From contig NZ_CP013854.1 in assembly GCF_001698125.1 (NCBI RefSeq), positions 5,084,001 to 5,148,000 on the forward strand: 64,000 nucleotides of DNA. Reading direction: 5' to 3'. Origin of the DNA: Pseudonocardia sp. HH130630-07 (lineage in GTDB: Bacteria > Actinomycetota > Actinomycetes > Mycobacteriales > Pseudonocardiaceae). Below, piece after piece: positions 35,059 through 42,981 of this stretch (position 1 is its first letter; every line of letters starts with the position of its first letter). Below the pieces are notes generated by a model that saw only the letters and a program-made list of their open reading frames with translations, was not told the origin of the DNA and made no database searches. The translations under genes were made by a program, and so were the position numbers.

Positions 35059-36035
35059 GCCTTTGCGGGCTTCGTAGTTGCCGCCGCAGTAGAACATGAC
35101 TTCGTCGGAGTCGACGTTGGCGTGGTAGTAGGGCAGGGGGACGGCGAGTGGGTGGTAGTCGACTTTGCGGGGCACGAAGTTGCAGATGACGAAGTTCTGC
35201 CCCTCGAATACCTGGTGCACCGGTGGTGGTTGGTGGACTCGGCCGGTGATGGGTTCGAAGTCGTTGATGTTGAAGGTGTAGGGGTAGAGGCGCCGTCCCA
35301 GCCGACGACGTCGAACGGGTGGGTGGGGACGATGTAGCGGGTTCCGGTGATGCCGTGTGGTCCGCCGCGGTGTTTGACGAGTACTTCCAGGTCGGTGCCG
35401 TCGGTGAGCAGCGGCTCGTGCGGCCCGTGGAGGTCGCGCTCGCAGTAGGGGGCGTGTTCGAGGAGTTGTCCGTAGCGGGACAGGTAGCGCTTGGGTGGGG
35501 CGATGTGTGAGGTCGCCTCGATGGCGTAGAGCCGCAGCGGGTCGGGGCCGGTGGGGATCCAGCGGTGGGTGGTGGCGCGGGGGAGCAGGACGTAGTCGCC
35601 CTCCCGGGCGTCGAGCGTCCCGAACACGGTTTCGACGGTGGCGGTGCCGGATTCGATGTAGATGCATTCGTCGCCGACGGCGTTGCGGTAGAGCGGGGAG
35701 GGCGCGCCCGCGACGGTGTAGGAGATGCGGACGTCGGCGTTGCCGAGCACGAGGCGCCGCCCGGTGACGGGGTCGACCGTTGCCGGGTCAGGTGCGCCGA
35801 GGTGGTGCAGTTGCAGGTGTCGGGGGAGCAGTGGGTGGTTCGGGGTCAGGGCCTGGTCGGGCAGCTCCCAGGGGGTGGCGTCGACGATGGCGGACGGGAT
35901 GTGGCGGTGGTAGAGGAGGGAGGAGTCGGAGGAGAAGCCTTCCTCGCCCATGAGTTCTTCGTGGTAGAGCGTGCCGTCGGGACGACGGTGCTGGGTGTGC
36001 CGCTTCGGCGGCACCGATCCGACGCTGCGGTAGAA
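35059..36035 (-). pseudogene. hmgA: hmgA main fragment, with 1-nt deletion
   Basis: Carries most of homogentisate dioxygenase, from AFYRSVGSVPPKRHTQHRRP through LMGEEGFSSDSSLLYHRH to MFYCGGNYEARKG. At 35290-35291 the frame slips: GGC is followed by two bases instead of three before CTC-TAC-CCC. It is bounded by IS256-family and second IS3-family elements. Confidence 0.92.
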
Positions 36036-36064
36036 TGCGGTTCCCCCGAGATCGTGGAGGGTTC

Positions 36065-36973
36065 TTATGCCGCGTCTCGGGTGAGGGCGGCGTTCTCGTA
36101 GTTGATCGGTGAGAGCCCGGCGGCGGCACTGTGTCGCCGCCGGTGGTTGTAGAAGCCGTAACACCAGTCGATGACCGCCGCCCGCGCCCTACTGATGGTG
36201 TCGAAGTCGTTGCGGGACAGCACTTCCCACTCCAGGCTGGAGAAGAACGCCTCCGCCGCGGCATTGTCGAAACACGACCCGACCCGGCCCATCGACTGAC
36301 GGATGTCGAGCCGCCGACACAGAGCGGTGAACGCGCCCGCGGTGTAGGTCGACCCGCGGTCGGTGTGGAAGATCACCCCGGCGATTCGGTCCGCCCCGCC
36401 GCGGGCCGCCACCGCCATCCGGATCGCCGCACACGCCAGCTCGGCGTTCGGGTGCAGCCCCGTGGCCGCGCCGAGCAGCCGCCGCGAGTACAGGTCGATC
36501 ACCGTGGCCAGATACAACTTCCCGGCCGCGGTGGGGATCTCGGTCATGTCCCCGACCCATCTGCGGTTCGGCTCGGCCGCAGTGAAACCCCGACGAAGCA
36601 GGTCCGGGAACTTCGGCGCCGTGCGGTCCTGGCGGGTCAGCCCGTTGTGCCGCTTGATCCGGCGGGCGACCAGGCCCTGGCGGCGCATCGAGTCCGCCAC
36701 GGTCTTCTCCGACACCCGCCATCCGGCCTCACACAGGTCGGCGTGCAGACGGGGTGAGCCGTGTAGCCGCTGGGCGTCGTCGAACGCCACGGCCACGGCG
36801 GCGTCCAACGCGCAGCGGCGCTTCTCGGTCGCGGTGGCACCACCGTCGGAACGCGCGGCGCGGTCGAGCCACTTGTACAACCAGGAGATCGACACCCCCA
36901 ACAGGGCGCAGGCCAGCGTGTGCGGCACCCGGTGGAAGGTCCTCTGGTCGGCGATGAAACGGGCCACGCTCAC
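36065..36973 (-). CDS. IS3-family transposase OrfB
   Basis: Integrase part of the second IS3 element. GTG at 36973 overlaps the orfA stop (GTGA); the frame is open a little further upstream (to GTG 36994), so a -1 fusion with OrfA is also possible. DDE residues are in RWVGDMTEIPT, FHTDRGSTYT and AAAEAFFSSLEWE. The HTH_21-like segment (HGSPRLHADLCEAGWRVSEK) precedes the catalytic core. Intact. Confidence 0.9.
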   Translation of the reverse strand: MSVARFIADQRTFHRVPHTLACALLGVSISWLYKWLDRAARSDGGATATEKRRCALDAAVAVAFDDAQRLHGSPRLHADLCEAGWRVSEKTVADSMRRQGLVARRIKRHNGLTRQDRTAPKFPDLLRRGFTAAEPNRRWVGDMTEIPTAAGKLYLATVIDLYSRRLLGAATGLHPNAELACAAIRMAVAARGGADRIAGVIFHTDRGSTYTAGAFTALCRRLDIRQSMGRVGSCFDNAAAEAFFSSLEWEVLSRNDFDTISRARAAVIDWCYGFYNHRRRHSAAAGLSPINYENAALTRDAA

Positions 36974-37260
36974 TTCGTCGCCTCCTTGACCCACAGGACC
37001 ACGGATCGCTTGAGGACATCACGCTCCATCCGCAGCTCGGCGTTCTCCGCGCGCAGCCGCTTGAGCTCCTCGACGCCGCCGCGAGACAGGCCCTCGGTGT
37101 CCTCGCGGGCCTCTCGTGCACGGGCCACCCAGTTGCCCAGCGTGCCCTCGTTGACCCCCAGGTCACGGGCGACCTGGGCGATCGGCTTGCCCGTCTCCTC
37201 CACGACCCGGACCGCTCCGTCACGGAACTCCCGGTCGTAGCGCTTCCGTACCTCTGGCAT
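36970..37260 (-). CDS. IS3-family transposase OrfA
   Basis: HTH protein of 96 residues (KRYDREFRDGAVRVV, IAQVARDLGVNEGTLGNWV) with a C-terminal coil (ELKRLRAENAELRMERDVLK). First gene of the second IS3 element, overlapping orfB. Frame intact. Confidence 0.9.
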   Translation of the reverse strand: MPEVRKRYDREFRDGAVRVVEETGKPIAQVARDLGVNEGTLGNWVARAREAREDTEGLSRGGVEELKRLRAENAELRMERDVLKRSVVLWVKEATK

Positions 37261-37327
37261 CGCTACCCCTTATAGCTGATGCCTCCCCGATCATGGGGGA
37301 ACCGCAGAACGCCACGGTCGGCTCCTC

Positions 37328-38650
37328 TCAGGAGTGGGTGGTGGTCGGGACCGTCTCGCGCGGCACACGCAGGAACGCCAGCATCACCGCGGAGACGACC
37401 AGGCAGCCGATCGGGAAGTACAGCCCCACCGTCACGTCGGTGTCGGTGGCCGCGAGCCCGATCGCGTACGGCCCGAAGAAGCCGCCGAGCGCGGCGATCG
37501 AGTTGATCGCGGCGAGTCCCACGGCCGCCTGCTCCTTCGACAGCACCCGCGCCGCCAGGGCCCAGTACGGCGCCAGGTACCCGAGCACGCCGACGGCCGC
37601 CAGCGACAGGCTCACCAGGGACAGCACCGGGACGTCCTTGAACACGATCGCGCCGAGGAACCCGAGCGCCGCGACCAGCACCAGCGTGATGACGTGCCAC
37701 TTGCGCTCGCCGGTGCGGTCGGAGTTGCGGCCGATCAGCAGCATGCCGACGGCACCGACCACGTACGGGATCGCCCCCAGCAGCCCGATGTTCGTCGCCG
37801 AGTAGGTGGGATCGAGCTGGCGCACGATCAGCGGGAGGAAGAAGGCCAGTCCGTAGAGCCCGCACGCGATGAACAGGTTCGCCACCGCGAGATGGACGAC
37901 CCTGCGGTCCTTCACCACGGCCAGCTCGTGGCGCAGCGAGGTCGCCGCCTCCGGTGCGTACTCGGCGTCGATCTCGGACTGCAGCCAGCCGCTCTCCTCG
38001 CGGGTGAGGAAGCGGGCGTCGGCCGGGCGGTCGGGCAGCACGAACAGGGTGAGCACGCCCAGCAGCACGGCCGGCGCACCCTGCAGGATGAAGACCCACT
38101 GCCAGCTGCTCATCCCGGCCCAGTGCACGTGGTCGAGGATCCAGCCGCCGGTGAGGCTCCCGAGGATCAGCGCGATCGGCTGGGCCAGGGCGAGTGCGGC
38201 GATCGCCCGTGCCCGCTCCCGCCCCCGGAACCAGTAGGTCATGTAGAGCAGCAGACCCGGGAACAACCCGGCCTCGGCGATCCCCAGCACCACCCTGGCG
38301 ATCACGAGCTGGGTCACGCTCGCCACGAACCCGGTGGCCACCGTGACGATGCCCCACGTGATCGCGATGCGGGCGAGCCACAGCCGGGCGCCCACCCGCT
38401 TCATGATCATGTTGGACGGGACCTCGAACACCACGTACGCGAGGAAGAACACCGCCGAGGCGAACCCGAAGGTCGCTGCCGTGATGCCGAGCTCGGCACC
38501 CATGCTGAGCTGGGCGTAGCCGATGTTGGCCCGGTCCATGTAGTTGAACACGTAGAGCAGGCCGACCAGCGGCATGATGCGGACGGCGACCTTGCGGATC
38601 GTGCGCCGGCCGATGTCGGCGGACGCCGTGCCGGATCCGGGAACGGACAT
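37328..38650 (-). CDS. MFS transporter, ACS (anion:cation symporter) type
   Basis: Twelve-helix transporter of 440 residues. The segment LLYVFNYMDRANIGYAQLSM, the A-motif-like MIMKRVGARLWLARI and YWFRGRERARAIAAL are typical of the phthalate/hydroxyphenylacetate/hexuronate symporter group. It is directly upstream of the original hmgA start (12 nt), so it probably imports the aromatic or alicyclic acid degraded by the operon. Intact. Confidence 0.9.
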   Translation of the reverse strand: MSVPGSGTASADIGRRTIRKVAVRIMPLVGLLYVFNYMDRANIGYAQLSMGAELGITAATFGFASAVFFLAYVVFEVPSNMIMKRVGARLWLARIAITWGIVTVATGFVASVTQLVIARVVLGIAEAGLFPGLLLYMTYWFRGRERARAIAALALAQPIALILGSLTGGWILDHVHWAGMSSWQWVFILQGAPAVLLGVLTLFVLPDRPADARFLTREESGWLQSEIDAEYAPEAATSLRHELAVVKDRRVVHLAVANLFIACGLYGLAFFLPLIVRQLDPTYSATNIGLLGAIPYVVGAVGMLLIGRNSDRTGERKWHVITLVLVAALGFLGAIVFKDVPVLSLVSLSLAAVGVLGYLAPYWALAARVLSKEQAAVGLAAINSIAALGGFFGPYAIGLAATDTDVTVGLYFPIGCLVVSAVMLAFLRVPRETVPTTTHS

Positions 38651-38673
38651 GGGGTGCTCCTCGACGGTGAGAA

Positions 38674-40119
38674 TCAGCAGGGGGGACGAGCTGCGGACCG
38701 GCCGGCGACGCGGCCCATGGTGACGGCGTTGGCGACGGCGTTACCGCCACCGACGTAGCGGGCACCGAGGACACCGGCCCCGGCCTCCCCGGCGGCGAAC
38801 AGGCCGGGGACGACCACGCCGCTGTCGTCGAGCACGGCGGCGTGCTCGTCGATCTCCAGGCCCGCATGGGTGCAGACGAGCTCCGCCGGGAGGAACCGGG
38901 CGGCGTAGAACGGCGGCCGCGCGACCGGGTCCGGCCGGGGCGCAGCGCTCTTGGCGGCCAGCGACCGGTGCCGCAGGAAGTCGGGGTCGGACCCGGTGGC
39001 CGGCAGGCCGGCGTTCCAGCGGTCGAGCGTGGCCGCCAGCGCGGCCGGCGGGACGCCGATCGCCGTCGCCAGCTCGCCGACCGAGCCGGCCCGCACGGTC
39101 CGGCCGGCCGCGGCCTCCGCCTCGACATGCTCGGCCGACCAGTGCGCGTAACCGGGCGGGAGCCCCACGCGGGCCGTCTCGTCGAACACCATCCACACCG
39201 GACCCGGCTGGGCGTCGATGAGGCCGGAGGACACGGCGTAGGACGCGTCCTCGTCCATGAACCGCCGGCCGGTGCCGTTGACGACCACCCGCGACACCGG
39301 CGGGAAACCGGACTGCCAGTGGTGCATGCGCTGGAAGTACGCGGTCGGGAGCAGCAGGCCCCAGCCGTCCCCGGCGACCGCGGCCCGGACCTGCGCGCCG
39401 AGACGCAGGTGGTCACCACGGGCGCCCGGGGCGGCCACCACGAACAGGTCCTCGCCGGACCGGTCGGCGGCCGGATAGTGGCGTCGGCGCAGGTCGGCGT
39501 CGTGGGCCAGGCCACCGGTGGTGACGACCACCGCACCGGCCCGGACCTCGACGCCGTCGGCCACGACCCCGCACACCCGGCCCTGCTCGACCAGCAGGCG
39601 TTCGACCCGTGTGTTCAGCACGACCTCGACGCCCAGCCGGCGCCGCGCCCGGTCGAGCACCTGGACGACGCCGTAGCCCTGGTCGGCCGGGACGTGGCCG
39701 CGCCAGACGTCCTCCACCCCGGCCCGGGTCAGGCCGGGGGTGTGCGCGTCGTGCGAGATCCGGGCGGGGATCCGCACCCCCAGCCCGATCAGCCACTCGA
39801 CGGCCGGACCCGCCTGCTCGCAGAAGGTGCGCACGAGCCCGGGCTTGAGCAGCCACTGGTTGAGGTCCATGTAGTGCTGGAAGAACCTCTCCGCGCTGTC
39901 GTCGATCCCCAGCTCCCGCTGGACGGCCGTCCCCGCCGCCGTCAGCATCCCGGCGGACAGGGCGGTGGACCCGCCCAGCTCGCGCTCGGCCTCGAACAGC
40001 AGCACCGAGGACCCGGCCTCGGCCGCGGCGACCGCGGCGGCGAGACCGGCCCCGCCACCACCGACGACCACGACGTCGGCCTCGGCACCGTCGGCACCGT
40101 CGGCGTCGTGGGCGCTCAC
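38674..40119 (-). CDS. KstD/fumarate-reductase-like FAD-dependent oxidoreductase
   Basis: Flavoprotein dehydrogenase of 481 residues. N-terminal FAD motif VVVGGGGAGLAAAVAAAEAG and the FAD_binding_2 end LFAAGEAGAGVLGARYVGGG followed by NAVANAVTMGRVAG match 3-ketosteroid Delta1-dehydrogenase-type enzymes, which desaturate ring ketones. The GTG start overlaps the upstream SDR stop. With two SDRs and hmgA/fahA, oxidation of a cyclohexane- or cyclohexenone-type ring toward an aromatic product is plausible, but the substrate is inferred. Confidence 0.85.
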   Translation of the reverse strand: MSAHDADGADGAEADVVVVGGGGAGLAAAVAAAEAGSSVLLFEAERELGGSTALSAGMLTAAGTAVQRELGIDDSAERFFQHYMDLNQWLLKPGLVRTFCEQAGPAVEWLIGLGVRIPARISHDAHTPGLTRAGVEDVWRGHVPADQGYGVVQVLDRARRRLGVEVVLNTRVERLLVEQGRVCGVVADGVEVRAGAVVVTTGGLAHDADLRRRHYPAADRSGEDLFVVAAPGARGDHLRLGAQVRAAVAGDGWGLLLPTAYFQRMHHWQSGFPPVSRVVVNGTGRRFMDEDASYAVSSGLIDAQPGPVWMVFDETARVGLPPGYAHWSAEHVEAEAAAGRTVRAGSVGELATAIGVPPAALAATLDRWNAGLPATGSDPDFLRHRSLAAKSAAPRPDPVARPPFYAARFLPAELVCTHAGLEIDEHAAVLDDSGVVVPGLFAAGEAGAGVLGARYVGGGNAVANAVTMGRVAGRSAARPPC

Positions 40120-40919
40120 CGGACGTCCCCGGCGTCGGCGACGATGCGGTGGTAGAGGCCGTTGGACACCAGGCCGCCGTCCACCGTGATCTCGCTGCCG
40201 GTCAGGTACGCGGACCGGTCCGACAGGAGGAAGAGCAGCGCGTCGGTGATCTCCTCCGGGCGTGCCGTACGGCCCTGCGGGACGCTGCGCAGCGACGCCC
40301 GGACGAACTCGTCGGCACCGTCCAGCAACCCGGTGCCGACCAGACCGGGGTGCAGCGAGTTCACCCGGATCCCCCACTCGGCGAGCGCTCCGGCCGCCGA
40401 CTTCGACAGCCCGGTCAGCCCCCACTTGCTCGCCGAGTACGACGGGGAGAAGTAGCCGACCTGCCCCGAGATCGAGGAGATGTTGACGATCGAGCCGCCG
40501 CCCGAGTCGCGCAGCAGCGGCGCCACCGCCTGCATACCGTGGAACGGCCCGTCCAGGTTGACCCGCAGCACCCGGTCCCAGGTCTCCCGGTCGGTGTCCA
40601 GGAACAGCCGCCGGCGCGAGATCCCCGCGTTGTTGACCAGCCCCCCGAGGTCCCCCCGCGCGGAGCCGATCTCGCCGGTCACCCGGGCCCAGGCCGCCGG
40701 GTCGGTCACGTCCAGCTCGTGCCCCGATGCCGAACCGCCCGCCGCGCGGACGGCGTCGACGACCGGACCGGGATCGGCCACGTCCGCGACGCAGACGTGC
40801 ACCCCGCGGGCACCGAGTGCCCGCGCGTGCACCGCACCCATGCCGCCCGCCGCGCCGGTGACCAGGACCGTCCGCGGGTAGCGCACCTGCTCGGCGTGCT
40901 CGGCCACGTGCTCAGACAT
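40116..40919 (-). CDS. SDR family oxidoreductase
   Basis: Classical short-chain dehydrogenase of 267 residues. TGAAGGMGAVHARAL (cofactor), NNAGISRR, ISSISGQVG, Tyr-x-x-x-Lys in SYSASKWGL and LTGSEITVDGGL are intact. ATG at 40919 overlaps the preceding gene's stop by 8 nt. One of two adjacent SDRs acting in the homogentisate-linked operon. Confidence 0.9.
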   Translation of the reverse strand: MSEHVAEHAEQVRYPRTVLVTGAAGGMGAVHARALGARGVHVCVADVADPGPVVDAVRAAGGSASGHELDVTDPAAWARVTGEIGSARGDLGGLVNNAGISRRRLFLDTDRETWDRVLRVNLDGPFHGMQAVAPLLRDSGGGSIVNISSISGQVGYFSPSYSASKWGLTGLSKSAAGALAEWGIRVNSLHPGLVGTGLLDGADEFVRASLRSVPQGRTARPEEITDALLFLLSDRSAYLTGSEITVDGGLVSNGLYHRIVADAGDVR

Positions 40920-41772
40920 GGCGGGAGCCACCGTCGACCGCGATGCTGTGCCCGGTCACGTAGCGGGCGCCGTCGGACAGCAGGAACAGCAGGACACCGG
41001 CGACCTCCTCCGGCGAACCGATGCGGTGCAGCGGGACCGCGTCCAGCGCGCGGGCCAGCGCCGGCGGGTCGTCCTGGATCCAGCGGGTCATCTCGGTGTC
41101 GACGAAGCCGGGGGCGATCGCGTTGACCCGGATGCCGCGGTCGCCCAGCTCCACGGCCAGCGACTCGGTGAGGTGCGCGACCGCCGCCTTGGAGCTGCAG
41201 TAGGCGCCGCGCCCGCGCCGCACCCGGACGGCCGACACCGAGGACATGTTGACGATCGCGCCGCCGGGGCCCATCCGTTCCGCGGCGGCCTGGGCGCCGA
41301 AGAGCACCCCCTCGACGTTGACGGCGAGCGTGGACCGGATCTGCTCGGCCCCGATGTCGGCCACCTCGGCGAACGGGAACACCCCCGCGTTGTTCACCCA
41401 GTGGTCGAGGCGCCCGAACTCCTCGATCGCGAGCGACGCCAGCCGCTGGTGGTCCGGGACGCGGGTGACGTCGACCGCGACCGGGACGATCCGGCCCGGC
41501 CCCCCGGCACCCGCGCGGCCCTCGGCCTCGGCGGACAGCGTCCCGGCGGTGGCGACCATCTGCTCGGCCGCGAGGTCACCGGCGATCACGTGCACCCCCC
41601 GGGCCGCGAGCGCCGCAGTGAAGCGGGCCCCCATGCCGCGGGCGGCCCCGGTCACGACCGCGACCGTGTCGCGCAGCTCCGGGTACTCGGTACGGACCGG
41701 GTCGTGCAGGACCCGGCCCGGGCCGGTGGGGTGAGGACTGGGCACAGCAGGCTCCGTTCGGTCAGGCGTCAC
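40912..41772 (-). CDS. SDR family oxidoreductase
   Basis: Short-chain dehydrogenase of 286 residues with a 35-residue Pro-rich leader. Cofactor motif TGAARGMGARFTAAL, NNAGVF, MSSVSAV, catalytic AYCSSKAAV and VTGHSIAVDGG are present. Its stop overlaps the next SDR; its start overlaps the NTF2-like gene's stop. It is not a recent duplicate of the neighbour. Confidence 0.9.
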   Translation of the reverse strand: MTPDRTEPAVPSPHPTGPGRVLHDPVRTEYPELRDTVAVVTGAARGMGARFTAALAARGVHVIAGDLAAEQMVATAGTLSAEAEGRAGAGGPGRIVPVAVDVTRVPDHQRLASLAIEEFGRLDHWVNNAGVFPFAEVADIGAEQIRSTLAVNVEGVLFGAQAAAERMGPGGAIVNMSSVSAVRVRRGRGAYCSSKAAVAHLTESLAVELGDRGIRVNAIAPGFVDTEMTRWIQDDPPALARALDAVPLHRIGSPEEVAGVLLFLLSDGARYVTGHSIAVDGGSRHV

Positions 41773-42175
41773 GCAGGACGGTCCGGCGACGCACGCGCCA
41801 GCCGTCGGCGGTGCGGGTCAGCTCGTCGACGAGGGTGGTCAGGCGGTGCAGCCGGGGTGAGGCACCGCTCGGGGTACCGACGATCTGCAGGTAGGAACGC
41901 GCTCGCAGCCGGTCCGGGCCGTCCGCCGTGACCGAGACGGTGCCGACGACGTGCCGGAGCACCTCGCCGGACTCGCGGCAGGACGCGTGGAAACGCTCGG
42001 CGAACGCGATCAGCCCGGCGGTGTCCCGAGCCGGTTCCGGATAGCTGGGCGAGTGGAACTCACCGTCGGGGGTGAAGGTGGCCGCCCAGTCGGCGGCCCG
42101 GCCGGAGTCGATCGCATGACTCTGGGCACCGAGCAGTTGGTGCACCGCCAGTACGTCGGCTGCTGGGACGTCCAT
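41762..42175 (-). CDS. NTF2/SnoaL-like protein
   Basis: Small protein of 137 residues with the cone-shaped SnoaL/ring-hydroxylating-dioxygenase-beta-like fold pattern (AIDSGRAADWAATFTPDGEF, LRHVVGTVSVT, RARSYLQIVGT, TADGWRVRRRTVLRD). Such proteins are isomerases, hydratases or binding proteins for small cyclic compounds. It is the first gene of the minus-strand operon leading to hmgA, facing the IclR regulator. Confidence 0.8.
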   Translation of the reverse strand: MDVPAADVLAVHQLLGAQSHAIDSGRAADWAATFTPDGEFHSPSYPEPARDTAGLIAFAERFHASCRESGEVLRHVVGTVSVTADGPDRLRARSYLQIVGTPSGASPRLHRLTTLVDELTRTADGWRVRRRTVLRDA

Positions 42176-42200
42176 CGCTTCTTGCCTCCCGCCATTGAGT

Positions 42201-42238
42201 GTGCGATTATCGCACGCAGTGTGCGATTAATGAGTGCG
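42201..42238. promoter_or_regulatory. Operator-like repeats between NTF2-like and IclR genes
   Basis: GTGCGATTATCGCAC (42201-42215) is a perfect 7-1-7 palindrome, and GTGCGATTA recurs at 42221-42229 followed by a partial inverse GAGTGCG (42232-42238). The half-site spacing is 20 bp, two helical turns. The block lies in the 77-bp divergent gap and is AT-richer than its surroundings. It is the likely IclR-family binding site controlling the catabolic operon. Confidence 0.75.
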
Positions 42239-42252
42239 AAGGTAGGTAGCGA

Positions 42253-42972
42253 ATGGGTCCGCGTCAAGCGGCCGGTGCGTCCGGGAGCGGGGGCGCGGCC
42301 GATCGGCCCGGTACCTCCAAGACGCTGCACCACGGTCTGCAGGTGCTCGAAGCCCTGGTCGGTGCGCCGCGGGGGCTGTCGGTCACGCAGATCGCCGAGA
42401 GCGTCGGCGTGCACCGCACGGTGGCCCACCGGCTCGTACGGACGCTGGAGGAGCACCATCTGTGCCGCCGGCTCGACGACCGGCGGGTCGTGCTGGGGGC
42501 CGGTCTCGTGCGGCTCGCCGAACCGGTCGAGCAGGACCTGCGCATCCTCGCCCGGCCCGTGCTCGAGGACCTGGCCGCCGCGACCGAGGCGACGGCGCAC
42601 CTCGTCGTCCGCGAGGACGAGGAGCGGGTGCGGATGCTGATGATCGTCGAGCCCCGGCGGGCCCGGATGCACGTGGCGTTCCGCAGCGGCCAGGTCGATC
42701 CGATCGACCGGGGCTCGGCCGGTCTGGCCATCCTGGCCGGGGAGCCGCCGGCCGAGGGCGAGCGCGCGGCGGTCGGCCGGGCCCGGCAGCGGGGGTTCGC
42801 GGTGTCGCACGGCGAGATCGCGGCGGGGATCAGCGGTATCTCGGCCCTGGTGCGTGCCGGCGGCCGGTCCGGGCTGAGCCTGGGCCTGTCGGTGTTCGAG
42901 GTCGAGGACGAGGAGGCGCTCGGGCGGCTGGTGATCGGGGCCGCGCAGAGGCTGGCGGTGGCGCTCGGCTGA
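42253..42972 (+). CDS. IclR family transcriptional regulator
   Basis: Regulator of 239 residues with an N-terminal winged helix (HHGLQVLEALVGAPRGLSVT, QIAESVGVHRTVAHRLVRTL) and a C-terminal IclR effector domain ending in SGISALVRAGGRSGLSLGLS. IclR proteins often control aromatic catabolism. It is divergent from the NTF2-SDR-SDR-FAD-MFS-hmgA operon, with a palindromic site between them. The effector domain is shorter than many, but no frameshift is seen. Confidence 0.9.
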   Translation: MGPRQAAGASGSGGAADRPGTSKTLHHGLQVLEALVGAPRGLSVTQIAESVGVHRTVAHRLVRTLEEHHLCRRLDDRRVVLGAGLVRLAEPVEQDLRILARPVLEDLAAATEATAHLVVREDEERVRMLMIVEPRRARMHVAFRSGQVDPIDRGSAGLAILAGEPPAEGERAAVGRARQRGFAVSHGEIAAGISGISALVRAGGRSGLSLGLSVFEVEDEEALGRLVIGAAQRLAVALG

Positions 42973-42981
42973 GCCGCCGGC

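Larger units (their letters stand above)
33645..35066. repeat. GCCTTTGC target-site duplication pair around the IS256-family element
   Basis: GCCTTTGC at 33645-33652 and at 35059-35066 immediately flank the element. Eight-base duplications are usual for the IS256 family. The 25 bp from 33628 to 33652 are an isolated scrap of hmgA lying between two elements. Confidence 0.9.
36036..37306 (-). mobile_element. IS3-family insertion sequence 2 (1271 bp)
   Basis: Imperfect 26-bp inverted repeats at 36036-36061 and 37281-37306 begin TGCGGTTCCCCC and share the later GATCG and GGAGG blocks. TG...CA termini and the 3-bp duplication fit the IS3 family. The two transposase genes read on the minus strand, the same direction as hmgA. 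Its sequence is unrelated to element 1 apart from family-level features. Confidence 0.93.
36033..37309. repeat. GAA target-site duplication pair around IS3-family element 2
   Basis: GAA at 36033-36035 and 37307-37309 flank the element; read on the minus strand this is TTC, codon 3 of hmgA. Confidence 0.85.
32008..37315 (-). pseudogene. hmgA: Homogentisate 1,2-dioxygenase disrupted by three insertion sequences and a frameshift
   Basis: The gene starts at GTG 37315 (GTG-GCG-TTC, 12 nt after the MFS stop) and ends at 32008. It survives as four pieces: 37315-37307, 36035-35059, 33652-33628 and 32209-32008. Removing the three insertion sequences with one copy of each target duplication restores VAFYRSVG at the start and NYEARKGSGIGQGSIS at the inner junction. 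The rebuilt length is 1199 nt; one more base is needed at 35290-35291 (after FDVVGWDG, before LYPYTFN) to give 1200 nt or 399 residues, normal for the bacterial enzyme. The protein would open the homogentisate ring with iron and O2. It cannot now be made. Confidence 0.93.

Noticed and set aside
32210..37306. A single composite transposon carrying cargo
   Set aside because: Each of the three elements has its own distinct target duplication and only hmgA fragments lie between them, so they are separate insertions.
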